Below are positions 24,625 to 40,320 of a stretch of DNA of 64,000 nt, piece after piece. The notes beneath the pieces are model-generated. The model was not told the origin of the DNA. It saw nothing but the letters and a program-made list of their open reading frames with translations, and searched no databases. The position numbers and the translations under genes were made by a program. Source of the DNA: Physcomitrium patens (lineage: Eukaryota > Streptophyta > Bryopsida > Funariales > Funariaceae); NCBI RefSeq assembly GCF_000002425.4, contig NC_037270.1, positions 12,879,106 through 12,943,105 on the forward strand. Reading direction: 5' to 3'. Positions within the stretch are counted from its first letter, which is position 1. Each line of letters opens with the position of its first letter.

Positions 24625-27600
24625 ACGCGCTGGGCGTCTGGCTGTAGAAGGTAGTATGGAGATTCACCAATAGTCAAGCAGTCTATCAGTTTTTGACTGT
24701 TGGAATATAAACGACTGCAAGACTACACCGTAAATCTATACGGATGCCCTTCGACTGCTTATCGAAGTCCTTTTTGCCCCAGCCGATAGGTCTCTAGACG
24801 TTACAGAGAACCCCAAACAACCCAATTTGCTAATCTCCGATACAGCTTTGTACTTACGATCTTGTATCCACTGACTGTCTTGTTAAATTAATCCAATAAA
24901 TTTCATTCACTTCGTATACTCAATCCTATAGACACCCCTTTAATCCTTCAATCACAAACGTAATTCGATTTTATAAAATAGTCAAGAGTATTCAAACCCA
25001 CTTCATTTAAAAATCTCGATTTACCCTTACAACACTGACTTCAGCAGCGATTGCCTCAGTCTTCCCAAAACTCTACGAAGAAGAAAAATCCAAATTCTAT
25101 GTCTTTCCTTCCCCGACCCGAAGCATGAAGCTCCTCTCTCTAATTCCCTTGATCTTCAAAAACCTCCAATGAAACCGAATTGGTAACCTTGCAAAAGCTT
25201 GAAAACTAGCTCCCCCTCCAATTTCTCGAAAGAAAAAAACCTCCCCCCCTCAAAACTATATCCCCCCTAACCTTATCCTCTGAATTTCTTCAATCTTCCG
25301 TCTTAGATCCGGAATTGGCTCCCACCTCAAGCTTGGATCCGAAATTGGCTCTCGTCGTCAAGCTTTCTCCTCCGTTTTTACCTTTAAGAAATCCATTTAC
25401 CGAAAACAATGTTCCCTGAAACGGCACAAAGAACAGGACAGCCTGAAACAGAATCGAACCCCGTAATCGGGACCACATTGAGTCGCCCGACCAATTCAGG
25501 TCCTACATTGGGAAAGATGCCCGTAGTAATCTAGATGTTCCCGTAATTGGGTCAAATTGGTCCTCGCGTCAGATTGGCTAAGATCCGTAGTAAGACTTGG
25601 ATTTCCCGTAATCAGACTGCATTGGGTTGACCGGCCAATTCAGGTCTCATATAAGATAAGAAGACCCAGATTGGATTATCGAAATTGGATCCAATTGGCT
25701 CCTCGAACCCGTCGTGTGAATTGGTCCTTCTCTTCCTGCTGACTCTCGTTATTGGAATCGAATGGAGTATTTCAGTATGCCCCGGCTGACTGTAACGGAG
25801 TGACTGAACCTGACCACTCAGTATTTGTACTGGAGTTGGTCGATGCTCCCAATATTCGAGGTAACTGAATATTAATAAAATTCTCCTTTCTTTTTATTTT
25901 CACTGTATACTCGTGTTACAACACGACATCCACCCTCTCTGAACCTGTGCATCCTCCGGTATGCACCAATTTACCCAACTGCTGTTTGATTGAGAATATA
26001 TCCCCTACGTCTTTGTCCAGTTCGTCTTTGTCACCTTCATTATCCATATCACTTTCATCTTCTTGCTGCGGAATCTCTGTACCTTCATTAAGGTCTTCCA
26101 TATTCATCTCTGCGTGTCTTCGTTTAAATATTTTTACTTGCTTCCCTGCAATTGGTATTTTCAGTTTTGTACCATCTAACTCCCGTAATGAGTAAGTCGC
26201 ATTATCATGAACAGTTGTTACAACATATGGTCCAAACCAACGTTTTAAAAATTTCCGCAAAGTACTTTGTTGATTATCCAGACTATTGTCAAAAACAAGT
26301 ACCCAGTCACCTTCCTCGATTGTTTTTGGTCTTAATCGATGTTGCTTATCGAATCGCGCCTTGTTTTGTAACCTTGCTCTTTTTAACCTTTCTAATGCTA
26401 TCTGGACATCTTCCGTTCTTTGCTCCAATTGTCGAATCCTAATAGCCAGAAGTTCTTCTCTTGTCAATCCATCTTCCCATGGTAGCATACTCCAAGTAAG
26501 TACCTTTTCTTCAATCGGCATAATTGGTTTTTGACCTGTCATAAGTTCTACTGGCATATATCCTATCACCAAACTATGTGTTGTTCGATCAGCCCATAAT
26601 GCAAATGACAAAAGCCGTGGCCACTCTTTAACCTTCATATTACAAGCTTTAACCAATGCTTTCACAATCGGCAGGTGACCGCGTTCGCTTTTCGCATTCC
26701 CTTCAAGATTATAAGCAGTAGTCAGTGATAGTTTAACTCCACATTTTTCAAAGAACTTATGAGCTTTTTGTGCATTTAATTCTCCACGATCTGCAGTGAT
26801 TTTTCCTACGCATCCCTAACGGCAAATGACATCTTCAAGCAAAAACCTACAAATCCCCTTTGTAGATTTTGTCCTCAATGCTCTTCCTTCTACTAGATTT
26901 GATAAATCTTCACGAGCTAAAATCAAATATCTCATCTGCCATAACCCAACCAGCATAATAACCAAATCAACAATCTATTTAAAATGAATAGCCAGAGGAT
27001 ACGTAAGATGAAGACCATCTCGATGTCAGATATTAGAATACGATTGACAGATTTCACATGACTCTACAAATGAGAGCACATCTCGATATATATTTTTCCA
27101 CCAATATCGTTCCTTGAGTTTAGCAAAAGTAGCCCAGATTCCTCTATGCCCTGCCTATAAACTATCATGAAACTCCTTTAATAATTTTAGTTTTTCTTCC
27201 CTTTATGCCTATCACTCGTTGTGGCATCCCAATTCCTTTCTTCGGTCTCTTCCATAACAATCCATCTCGAAGTAAAAATCCATATGCTTTTTTTCTTATT
27301 TGTTTGAATTTTTTTGTAGACCAATTCCCTTGCTTAGACAAGGTATTCAAATAATGACCAATATTCAATAATTCTCCTTCATAAGATTCTTCAAGAAATA
27401 GCTTGTCTTCTCTGTTGAGATTTGATATTGAATAGAATTTCAATTCGACATCACCAATGTCTTCAACCATTTCGTCCTCCCTCTCGTATCTTGCTCGATA
27501 TAGCATGTCTGCTACTAAATTGTCCTTCCCAGTAATATGCTTAAATTCTGGATTTAGTGACTTAATATAAGCAATCCATCTCAACATTGCAATATTTGGC

Positions 27601-30600
27601 GTTGAACAATTAATAATCATTCCAAGCAATGGCAAGCAATCTGTTTCAATTACTACTACCATCCCAATCAAATAGTCTTTTTCAGCTTTCAAAGCCGAAA
27701 CGACTCCCCAAAGTTCTCTTTTGACTTGCGAATATGCACGCTGACGAATACTTAAAACTTTAGCCCCAAATCGAACTGCAAATCAACTCCCATTCGAATC
27801 ATCTTGATCCACCGCCCATCCAACGGCAATTGGACTAGCATCCACAATAAGAATCACTGGTCTATTGCACTTATAATCAACCTTCCTCAATATTGGAGGT
27901 GACATCAATAATTTCTTCAATCTTTGCATTGCCTGAATATGCCATTCTTTCCATTCAAATCGGTAACCCTTGCGTAACAGTTCATATAATGGATCTGCTA
28001 TGTGAGCAAAATGAGGGATCTAGATTCGATAAAATACACATGCACCCAAAAACCTGTGAACCTCTGTTAAAGAATCACAATCCTCTTTCATCCTTCCAAT
28101 TGCATCAACTTTAGTCGGATCTGGTTTTCTTCTGTAAGATCCACATAAATGTCCAATAATTACAACCTCTCGCACTCCAAATACGGACTTCATATCCGAT
28201 AATGTAAGATGAACTTCTCCAAGCCAAGTTAAAATCTTTTCACAATCTTGTATATGATCAACAACATATCTGCGACATCCCCTCGTATCTAAAGTTTCAT
28301 CCTTGTCTCCTTCTCTGCACCCTTTTATAGGAACATCATCCAGAAAAGGCATAGTCTTTTCCGGAATAAAATCTCTCAATACCTTATTCATCCCATTCAT
28401 CATATGCGCAACTGAGTTGGTCGCGCGTTGAGGAAGAGTGCACATTCTAACCAATCCAAGCGATGTCCTCATCGTTGTCATATCTCTACTTCCTTCGGCA
28501 AGTTGAAATTGATCATAACCTGAATACGAATCACCCATTGAATAGATCGCCCTTCCAGCAAACGCCTCAGTTAATTCATCCACAATAGGTCCAATTCCTG
28601 CATTCCTGACAATTACAGCATTCACCGGCTGCATATCTTGAATAAACCATAGTGACCCATTCTTCTTAGGTACCGTAAACCATCGACTAGAATACGGCGC
28701 AAATGAAGGTTCTAATATTTTCATCTTTATCTTTTCTTTCAATAGTTCCACCAATTTAGGTAAATGTGCCCTTGGTACTGGAATCGGTCTTAGATTCCAA
28801 GGTACATGCGGTACAGTGAAGATAACCATAGGTGTTATAATATTTGGATCCACACATCCAATTTCATGAGATTCGAAGGCAAACGATCTACCTTATTTAG
28901 CCAACATCTTTTTGAAGCAAGTAATTTCCTCCGGCAATAAAGAACCATCAGAATCAATCTTCAATTCTTCAAAAGTCTCTTCAGTAAACTGATGTCCAAT
29001 ACTCACTGGATCTCTTAAACTTGCTTCTTTTGATGCTTCTCCCATTTGTTCTTTAGAATCCTCTGGTAATGGTCCGGCAACAGGCTTTCCCTTCTTATCT
29101 GCCATTTTATATCTCGTCTCTACTGTGACTTTTGGTGCTTGAAAAGATTCAAGCATGGTATAAACCTCTCTGGAATGAATCTCAACAATCTTATCATTAT
29201 CCCTTAACCCAATAGATGTAATCAATTCCAATAAATCTTCCAGTCCATTTTCTTCATAAACACCTAAAATCCTCTCATCATCTTGCAATGTACCTAACAT
29301 GCGTAATTCTCTTTCAATATTATATAATCTTTTTCTTTCTTTTCTTTTAAAATCATCAACTTTCTTATACATAATATTTCCATTCTCCAATATACCAATA
29401 AAACTCGCATCAAAGGCACCTTCATCTCGCGAGAGTACCTCCTCCTTTGTACCTTCATAATCTCGCTTTACAGTGATACCTCCCCAAAATCCTTAAATCC
29501 TTCAACAATCTATGGCAATGGTTTCTCCCTCAACCTATACCGATTCCGTTCATGGTTAGGAGGTACTGTTAGAAATTGTACAACTTTCCTCCTATCTTCG
29601 CTCTGTACCCTTGCATAAGCAGAACCATCGTCAAGTACCTTTGTTTCCATCCGTGTTGTCGTGATATAAGGTTGTCCTAAAATCAACGGATAAGACGTTG
29701 TATCTTGAACGAAGAAATATTACTTCGTCGCAACATCCCCAATCCGAATTTTGACATCTGAACAAGCTCCATATAATTCTCCTCGTGTGTTATTAGCTGC
29801 TCGTATTGCCCATCCATGTTCCATATCAATTGGCCATTTTTGCTTCTTATAAAGATCTTTAGACATGAGATTTATTTCAGAACCATGGTCCACCAAGGCA
29901 ACTATTGGTTCTTCTATATCTCCTACCTTCATCAATACCTCAGTAGTTGCCCTTGCCTAATGCATTCGAGTATAATGGCTCAAAGTTTCCATTTTCTTGT
30001 CACTAGAATCTTCGAAACGTACTCGCAGATTATACCCATTTTTTCCATTTGTTGGTTGCTTGTAACCAATATCAACCTCTTCTTCATCTCTACATATTCT
30101 TGCATCAATAACATGACTCATTCCAGTTTCGCTCATTAATTGTCTCTTTCGCTTAATGCTGTCAATGATAACATCATGAAACTCCTTCTTTGTAATTCGC
30201 AAAACTTCTTTCAATGTGAATTCCACCTTAGCGTTTAATATACGTTCTTCCAACATCCCTTTCAAATTTGTTGCCGCTTCAATGTCAGAAAGTAGCTTAT
30301 AAGTAATTGATTTCCCTTATCTTTTGTCTCCCTTGTTTTTTCTTCCAATGATGCTGAGGTATCTTTTATAGGCAATTCTTGTGAAGCTGCTTCTCGAGCC
30401 TTGTCTCCTTGAGTTTGCCTCTTAGAAGAATTTCCTTCTCTGGTATCATCAAAATTTCTTCGTCTCTTTTCTTCCATCAAAGCTTCATGTTGGCTCTTAA
30501 TAATATATGCATGAACTGAAAGAGACTCAACAGGATCCTCCTAACCTGTTGCACCTCATATTGTAGCTGCAGTCCTAAATAATGCTTCTCGAGGTAATTT

Positions 30601-33249
30601 TCCTTCTTGCATTGTAGAAATGGTAGAAGCCCAAAACTCACTAGTTTCCATTCTTCCACCAAGGTCATCATCTACTCTAGCACCATAACTTGCACTTTCT
30701 AGTGCTACTGTTTTGCGCTCTTTTAGGTAATCTTGAACCAATGCTCTCATTCTTTTCTTACCAAAATTGGTTTGAAGAAGATCCTTCCTATCTTTCAATC
30801 CTATCTTCCCATCTTTCCAGCAAATAATTCCGTGCCGTATCATATTATTAAATTCATTGCAATCTTTTCTAGTGTGTGAAGCATCATCACACCAAATGCA
30901 TCTTTGTACATATCCTTGTTTTGAAACATTCTTCGAATTATTTATAGAAGTATTCTCTTCAAGTCTTACCAATTTGATTTGAAGATCTCACATTCCTCGT
31001 ATAATTTCTTCCATACCCATATCTGCTTTCTTTGACAAGGATGTCGAAGGTTGAACTGTAGGCATTGTCGGTGGTATTGTACGTACTGGAGCTTTGGGTG
31101 CTTGTACTGTTTTTGGAATATTGCTCCTATCCTTCCTCCTTTCTTTTTTTGTAAGCAACTCCACCGCATCTTAATCGTTCTTCTACTTCGTTGTCAATCC
31201 TTCATCTTCTTCTTTGTCTTCAAGAAGGGGTTCTAATTTCTCTTGCAATTCTCCATTAGCAGCTTGAAGAAATAGATCAACTTTGTTCGGCTCCAATGTC
31301 AATTTTTCTACCTTCAATAATTGAGAGTACTGCCTCTCAAATTCCCTTAGTAGCTTTGTTGCTTGCAAATTCTTATTGGGCCGTTCAATCCATCCCAGAA
31401 ACAGCTTCTTAGTAATGCGATCAGCATCTTCCAAGAAATATTCGTCTTTCAATGCATGTGAAAAATCCTCCCATGAATTCCCACAACAATCCGTAATCGA
31501 TGTAATGTGGTCTCTTATCTCCGGTACCGTGGCAAGTCTAAATAATTCAACCATTTTCTTCTCAGAAATCTGATTTAATTCTATTTTACGAACATAACCT
31601 CTTAAATACCTTGAAATATTCCTCCCATCAAATTGATCAATTTTATTGACCACTGCTTGCAATGCTTTGGTTGCCAAAGCTTCCTTTCGATCATTGCTTT
31701 GCTGTTGCTGCATTGACAATGAGAAGGCTTGAAACAAACTAGCAATAGACGGATCCATATGCAAACCTTATCCTTTAGAAGACTCCCCACCAGAAACTTC
31801 TCCCAAAAATCCTTCAAAATTTTTATTTTCGTTTTCCATAAAAATAAAGATAAAATCAACCGAAATCCAATACCTTCCACCTCAAGCTTTCACGTCGGGT
31901 TCACCACTTATGTCACATTACGTGCTTTCCTGCTTGAAAACGTGCCGGGCGTTTGGCTGTAGAAGGTAGTATGGAGATTCGCCGATAGTCAAGCAGTCTA
32001 TCAGTTTTTGACTGCTGGAATATAAACACCTGCAATAATGTACCGTAAATCTATACGGATGCTCTTCGACTGCTTGTCGAAGTCTTTTTTTTTTTTTTGC
32101 CCCAGCCGATAGGTCTCTAGACGTTACAGAGAACCCCGAACAACCCAAACTGTTAATCTTCAATACCCCTTTGTACTTACAATCTTGCATCCACTGACTG
32201 TCCTGTTAGATTAACCCAATAAATTTCATTCACTCCGCATACTCAATCCTATAGACACCCCTTTAATCCTTCAATCACAGACGTAACTCGATTTTATAAA
32301 ACAGTCAAGAGTATTCAAACCCACTTCATTTAAAAATCCCAATTCACCCTTACAACACTGACTTCAGCAGCAATTGCCTCAGTCATCCCAAAACTCTACG
32401 AAGAAGAAAAATCCAAATTCTATGTCTTTCCTTTCCCGACCCGAAGCATGAAGCTCCTCTCTCTAATTCCCTTGATCTTCAAAAACCTCCAATAAAACCA
32501 AACTGATAACCTTGCAAAAGCTTGAAAACTAGCTCTCCCCCGATTCCCCGAAAGAAAAAAACCTCCCCCCCTCAAAACTATATCCCCCCTAACCTTATCC
32601 TCTGAATTTCTTCAATCTTCCGTCTTAGATCCGGAATTGGCTCACACCTCAAGCTTGGATCCAAAATTGGCTCTCGCCGTCAAGCTTTCTCCTCCGTTTT
32701 TACCTTTAAGAAATCCATTTACCGAAAACAATGTTCCCTGAAACGGCACAAAGAACAGGACAGCCTGAAACAGAATCGAACCCCATAATCGGGACCACAT
32801 TGAGTCGCCCGACCAATTCAGGTCCTATATTGGGAAAGATGCCCGTAGTAACCTGGATGTTCCCGTAATTGGATCAAGTTGGTCCTCGCGTTAGATTGGC
32901 TAAGACCCGTAGTAAGACTTGGATTTCCCATAATTAGACTCCATTGGGTTGACCGGCCAATTCAGGTCTCATATTGGATAAGAAGACCCGGATTGGATTA
33001 TCGAAATTGGATCCAATTGGCTCCTCAAACCCATTGTGTGAATTGGTCCTTCTCTTCCTGCTAACTCCCGTTATTAGAATCGAATGGAGCATTTCAGTAT
33101 GCCCCGGCTGACTGTAACGGAGTGACTGAACCTGACCACTCAGTATTTGTACTGGAATTGGTCGATGCTCCCAATATTCGAGGTAACTGAATATTAATAA
33201 AATTCCCCTTTCTTTTTATTTTCACTGTATATTCGTGTTACAATACGAC
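24625..33249 (-). mobile_element. B2: family B element with both LTRs, broken
   Basis: 3' LTR 24625-25928 (lacking about its outer 40 bp), internal region 25929-31910, 5' LTR 31911-33249. On the minus strand the order is gag (about 31.8-30.9 kb), linker, protease (about 29.95-29.5 kb), RT (about 28.9-28.3 kb, FLDD box), RNase H, integrase (about 27.3-26.7 kb) and GPY/F end (about 26.3-26.1 kb). It is a full gene set with roughly ten breaks. The purine tract next to the 3' LTR and the primer-binding region next to the 5' LTR are both present. Confidence 0.85.
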
Positions 33250-36200
33250 TACGTAATACGACAAAAGAGGTGAACCCGACGTGAATGCTTGAGGTGGAAG
33301 GTATTGGATTTCGGTTGATTTCATCTTTAATTTATGGAAAACGAAAATAAAAAATTTGAAGGATTTTTGGGAGGAGTTTCTGGTGGGGGTTCTTCTAAAG
33401 GACAAGGTATGCACATGGATCCGTCTATTGCTAGTATGTTTCAAGCCTTCTCATTATCAATACAGCAATAGCAAAGCAATGATCGAAAGGAAGCTTTGGC
33501 AACCAAACCATTGTAAGCAGTGGTCAATAAAATTGATCAATTTGATGGGAGGAATATTTCAAGGTATTTAAGAGGTTATGTTCGTAAAATAGAATTAAAT
33601 CAGATTTCTGAGAAGAAAATGGTTGAATTATTTAGACTTGCCACGGTACCGGAGATAAGAGACCACATTATATCGATTACGGATCGTTATAGAAATTCAT
33701 GGGAGGTTTTTTCACATGCATTGAAAGACGAATATTTCTTGGAAGATGCTGATCACGTTACTAAGAAGTTGTTTCTGGAATGGATTGAACGGCCCAATAA
33801 GAATTTACAAGCAACAAAGCTACTAAGGGAATTTGAGAGGCAATACTCTCAATTATCGAAGGTAGAAAAATTGACATTGGAGCCGAACAAAGTTGATCTA
33901 TTTCTTCAAGCTGCAGATGGAAAATTACAAGAGAAATTAGAATTCCTCCTTGAAGACAAAGAAGAAGATGAAGGATTGACAACAAAGTGGAAGAACGTTG
34001 AAGATGCGGTGGGATTGCTTACAAAAAGAGAAAGGAGGAAGGATAGGAGCAATATTCCAAAAACAGTACAAGCACCCAAAGCTCCAGTACGTACAACACC
34101 ACCAACAATGCCTACAGTTCAACCTTCGAGATCCTTATCAAAGAAAGCAGGTATGGAGATGGAAGAAATTATACGAGGAATGCGAGATCTTCAAATCAAA
34201 TTGGTAAGACTTAAAGAGAATACTTCTACAAACAATTTCAAGAATATTTCAAAACAATGATATGTACAAAGATGCATTTGGTGTGATGACGCTTCACACA
34301 CTAGAAAAGATTGCAATGAATTTAATAATATGATATGGCGAGGAATTATTTGCTAGAAAAATGGAAAGTTTGCATTAAAAGATAGGGAGGATCTTCTTCA
34401 AATCAATTTTGGCAAGAAAAGAATGAGAGCATTGGTTAAAGATTACCTAAAAGAGCGCAAAACAGTAGCACTAGAAAGTGCAAGTTATGGTGCTAGAGTA
34501 GATGATGACCTTGGTGGAAGAATGGAAACTAGTGAGTTTTGGGCTTCTACCATTTCTACAATGCAAGAAGGAAAATTACCTCGAGAAGCATTATTTAGGA
34601 CTGCAGCTACAATACGAGGTGCAACAGGTTAGGAGGATCCTGTTGAGTCTCTTTCAGTTCATGCATATATTACTAAGAGCCAATATGAAGCTTTGATGGA
34701 AGAAAAGAGACGAAGAAATTTTGATGATACCAGAGAAGGAAATTCTTCTAAGAGGCAAACTCAAGGAGACAAGGCTCGAGAAGCAGCTTCACAAGAATTG
34801 CCTATAAAAGATACCTCAGCATCATTGGAAGAAAAAACAAGGGAGACAAAAGATAAGGGCAAATCAATTACTTATAAGCTACTTTCTGACATTGAAGCGG
34901 CAACAAATTTGAAAGGGATGTTGGAAGAACGTATATTAAATGCTAAGGTGGAATTCACATTGAAAGAAGTCTTGGGAATTACAAAGAAGGAGTTTCATGA
35001 TGTTATCATTGACAGCATTAAGCAAAAGAGGCAATCAATGGACGAAACTGGAATGAGTCATGCTATTGATGCAAGAATATATAAAGATGAAGAAGAGGTT
35101 GATATTCGTTACAAGCAACCAACAAATGGAAAAAATGGGTATAATCAACGAGTATGTTTCGAAGATTATAGTGATAAGGAAATGGAAACCTTGAGCCATT
35201 ATACTCGAAAGCATTGGGCGAGGGCAACTACTGAGGTATTCGTGAAAGTAGGAGATATACAAGAACTAATTGTTGCTTTAGTCGACCATGGTTCTGAAAT
35301 AAATCTCATGTCTAAAGATCTTTATAAGAAGCAAAAATGGCCAATTGATATGGAACATGGATGGGCAATTCGAGCAGCTAATAACACACGGGGCGAATTA
35401 TATGGAGCTTGTCTAGATGTCAAGATTCGGATTGGGAATGTTGCGACGAAGCAATATTTCTTTGTTTAAGATGTAACGTCTTATCCGTTGATTTTAGGAC
35501 AACCTTATATTACGACAACACGGATGGAAACAAAAGTACTTGACGATGGTTCTGCTTATATAAGGGTACGTAGCAAAGATGGGAGGAAAGCTGTACAATT
35601 TCTAACAGTACCTCTTAATCATGAACGAAATCGAGATAGGTTGAGGGAGAAACCATTGCCAAAGATTGTTGAAAGATTTAAGGATTTTGGGAAGGTACCA
35701 CTATAAAGCGAGATTATGAAGGTACACAAGAGGAGGTACTCTCGTGAGATGAAGGTGCCTTTGATGCGAGTTTTATTGATATTTTGGAGAATGGAAATAT
35801 TATGTATAAGAAAGTTGTTGATTTTAAAAGAAAAGAAAGAAAAAGATTATATAATATTGAAGGAGAATTACGCAAGTTAGGTACATTGCAAGATGATGAG
35901 AGGATTTTAGATGTTTATGAAGAAAATGGACTGGAAGATTCATTGGAATTGATTACATCTATTGGGTTAGGGGATAATGATAAGATTGTTGAGATTTTAT
36001 TCAAGAGAGGTTTATATCATACTTGAATCTTTTCAAGCACCAGAAGTCATTGTAGAGACGAGATATAAAACGAAAGATAAGAAGGGAAAGCCTATTGCCG
36101 GACCATTGCTAGAAGATTCAAAAGAACAAATGGAAGAAGTATGAAAAGAAGCAAGTTTAAGTGATCCAATGAGTATTGGACATTAGTTTACTAAAGAGAC

Positions 36201-39200
36201 TTTTGAAGAATTGAAGATTGGTTCTGATGGTTCTTTATTGTCGGAGGAAATTACTTGCTTCAAAAAGATGTTGGCTAAACAAGGTAGATCGTTTGCCTTC
36301 GAATCTAATGAAATTGGGTGTGTGAATCCAAATATTATAACACCTATGGTTATCTTCACTATACCGCATGTACCTTGGAATCTAAGACCGATTCCAGTAC
36401 CGAGGGCACATTTACCTATATTGATGGAACTATTAAAAGAAAAGATAAAGATGAAAATATTGGAACCCTCATTTGCACCGTATTCTAGTCGATGGTTTAC
36501 GGTACCTAAGAAGAATGGGTCACTGTGGTTTATTCAAGGTATACAACCAATGAATGCAGTAACTGTTAGAAATGCAGGAATTGGATCTATTGTGGATGAA
36601 CTTGCTGAGGCGTTTGTTCGAAGGGCGATCTATTCAATGGATGACTTGTATTCAGGTTATGATCAATTTCAACTTGTCGAAGGAGGTAGAGATATGACAA
36701 CAATGAGGACACCACTAAGATTGGTTAGAATGTGTACTCTTCTTCAAGGCGCAACCAACTCAGTTGCGCATATGATGAATGGGATGAATAAGGTATTGAG
36801 AGATTTTATTCTGAAAAAGACTATGCCTTTTTTGGATGATGTTCCTATAAAAGGGTGCAGAGAAGGAGACAAGGATGAAACTTTAGATACGAGAGGGTGT
36901 CGCAAATATATTGTTGATCATATACAAGATTGTGAAAAGATTTTAACTTGGCTTGGAGAAGTTCACCTTACATTATCGGGTATGAAGTCCGTATTTGGAG
37001 TATGAGAGGTTGTGATTGTTGGACATTTATGTGGATCTTACGGAAGAAAACCAGATCCGACTAAAGTTGATGCAATTGGAAGGATGAAAGAGGATTGTGA
37101 TTCTTTAACAGAGGTTCGCAGGTTTTTAGGTGCATGTATATTTTATCGAATCTGGATCCCTCATTTTGCTCACATAGCGAATCCATTATATGGACGCTAG
37201 TCTAATTACCATTGGATGGACTTTGGGTCAAGATGATTCCAGTGAAAATAGATTTGCAGTTCGATTTGGAGCTAAAGTTTTCAGTATTCGTCAACGTGCA
37301 TATTAGCAAGTCAAAAGAGAACTTTGCGGAGTCGTTTCGGCTATAAAAGCTGAAAAGGACTATTTGATTGGAGTAGTAGTAGGAATTGAAACAGATTGCT
37401 TGCCATTGCTAGGAATGATTACTAACTGTTCAACGTCAAATATTGCAATGTTGAGATGGATTGCTTATATTAAGTCACTAAATCTAGAATTTAAGCATGT
37501 TACTGGGAAGGACAATTTAGTAGCAGACATGCTATCTCGAGCAAGATACGAGAGGGAGGACGAAATGGTTGAAGACATTGATGACGTCGAATTGAAATTC
37601 TATTCAATATCAAATCTCAACAGAGAAGACAAGCTATTTCTTGAAGAATCTTATGAAGGAGAATTATTGAATATTGGTCATTACTTGAATATCTTGACTA
37701 AGCAGGAGAATTGGTCTACAAAAAAATTCAAACAAATAAGAAAAAAAGCATATGGATTTTTGCTTCGAGATGGATTCTTATGGAAGAGACCGAAGAAAGG
37801 AATTGGGATGCCACAACGAGTGATAGGCAAAAAAGAAGAAAGACTAAAACTATTAAAGGAGTTTCATGATAGTTTATGGGCAGGGCATAGAGGAATCTAG
37901 GCTACTTTTGCTAAACTCAAGGAACGATATTGGTGGAAAAATATGTATCAAGATGTGCTCTCATTTGCAGAGTCATGTGAAATCTGTCAATCGTATTCTA
38001 ATATCCGACATCGAGGTGGTCTTCATCCTACGTATCCTCTGGCTATTCATTTTAAATGGGTTGTTGATTTGGTTATTATGTCGGTTGGGTTATGGCAGAC
38101 GAGATATTTGATTTTAGCTCGCAAAGATTTATCAAATCAAGTAGAAGGAAGAGCATTGAGGACAAAATCTACAGAGGGGATTTGTAGGTTTTTGCTTGAA
38201 GATATCATTTGCCGCTACGGATGCGTAGGAATAATCATTGCAGATCATGGAGAATTAAATGCACAAGAAGCTCGTAAGTTCTTTGAAAGATGTGGAATTA
38301 AATTATCACTGACTACTGCTTATAATCCATAAGGGAATACAAAAAGCGATCGCGGTCTCCCACTGATTGTGAAAGCATTAGTTAAAGCTTGTAATGGATA
38401 AGTTAAAGAGTGGCCACGGCTTTCGTCATTTGCATTATGGGTTGATCGAACAACACATAGTTCAGTGACAGGATATATGCTAGTAGAACTTATGACAGGT
38501 CAAAAACCAATTATGCCGATTGAAGAAAAGGTACTTACTTAGAGTATGCTACCATGGGAAGATAGATTGACAAGAGAAGAACTTCTGGCTATTAGGATTT
38601 GAAAATTAGAGCAAAGATCAGAAGATGTGCAAATAGCATTGGAAAGGTTCAAAAGGACAAGATTACAAAACAAGGCACGATTCGATAAGCAACATCGATT
38701 GAGACCTAAAACAATCGAGGAAGGTGACTGGGTACTTGTTTATGACAATAGTTTGGATAATCAACATAGTACTTTGCGGAAATTTTTAAAACGTTGGTTT
38801 GGACCATATGTAGTAACAACTATTCATGATAATGCGACTTACTCATTACGGGAGTTAGATGGTACAAAATTGAAAATACGAATTGCAGGGAAGTTAGTAA
38901 AAATATTTAAACAAAGATACGCGAAGATGAATATGGAAGACCTTAATGAAGGTATAGTGATTCCGCAGCAAGAAGATGAAAGTAAATTGGATAATGAAGG
39001 TGACGAAGACGAACGTGACAAAGACGTAGAGGATATATTCTAAATCAAACAGCAATTGGATAAATTGGTGCATACCGGAAGATGCACAAGTTCGGAGGGG
39101 GGTGGATGTCGTGTTATAACAAGAGTATATTGTGAAAATATAAAAAAAGAGGACTTTTATTAATGTTTAGTTATCTCAAATATTGGGAGCAACGACCAAT

Positions 39201-40320
39201 TCCAGTGCAAATACTGAGAGGCTAGATTCAGTCACCCCGTTACAGTCAGCCGGGGCTTACTGAAATGCTCCGTTCGATTCCAATAACGGGAGTCAGTAGA
39301 AAGGGAAAGGACCAATTCAACGACGGGTGAACCTGGTTCGAAGAGCCAATTGGATCCAATTTCAAGACATCCAATCTAGATCTTACTACTGGCCTCTTAC
39401 GCAATATGAGACCTGAATTAGTCGGGCAACCCAATAAAGTCCAATTTCAAGACATCGAATCCGGATCCTCTTAGCCAATATGAGACCTGAATTGGTCGGG
39501 CAACTCAATGTGGTCCCAATTACGGGGGTTTCGATTCTGTTTCAGGCTGTCTTGTTCTCTGTGCCATTTCAAGGAACGTTGTATTCGGTAAAAAGATCTC
39601 TTAAAGGTAAAAACGGAGGAAAAAACTTTGACGGTGGGAGCCAATTCCGGATCCAAGATGGAAGATTGAATAAATTCAGAGGCTAGGATTTGAAAGAGGA
39701 GAGAATTAGGGTTAAAGGGGAGGATAGGTTAAGAAATGAAGGGCAAAGAATAAGTTTTTTTGGGGGGTTTTGAAGGATCGGGGAGCTAGCTTCATGCTTC
39801 GGGAAGGGGAAAAAAGACAGAGAATTGGGTTTTTTTTTCTTCATAGGATTTTGGAAAGACTGAGGCAATCGTTGCTGAAGTCAGTGGTGTATTGGTGAAT
39901 CGGGATTTTAATGAAGTGGGTGTGATTACTCTTGACAGTTTTGTAAAATCGAGTTACGTTTGTGATGAAGAATTAAAAGGGTGTCTATAGGATTGAGTAT
40001 GCGGAGTGAATGAAATTTGTTGGATTAATCTAATGAGACAATCAGTGGATACAAGATTGTGAGTATAAAGCGGTATCGAAGATTAGCAGTTTGGGTTGTT
40101 CGGGGTTCTCTATAACGTCTAGAGACCTATCGGCTGGGGCAAAAAGGACTTCGGCATGCAATCGAAGGGCATCCGTATAGATTTACAGTGTATTCTTACA
40201 ATCATTTATATTCCAATAGTCAAAAACCGATAGACTGCATGAATATTGGCGAATCTCCATACTACCTTCTACAGCCAGATGTCCGGTGCGTTCTCGAGCA
40301 GGAAAGCATGTAATACGCCA
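33250..40320 (+). mobile_element. B3: family B element, head-to-head with B2
   Basis: Only the last 14 bp of a 5' LTR (33250-33263) remain, followed by the primer-binding region, gag (about 33.4-34.4 kb), linker, protease (about 35.2-35.7 kb), RT (about 36.2-37.0 kb, FLDD box), RNase H, integrase (about 37.8-38.4 kb), GPY/F end (about 38.7-39.0 kb), a purine tract (39094-39106) and a 3' LTR (39107-40320). All genes are represented; about ten breaks. Its 3' LTR also serves as the 5' LTR of B4. Confidence 0.85.
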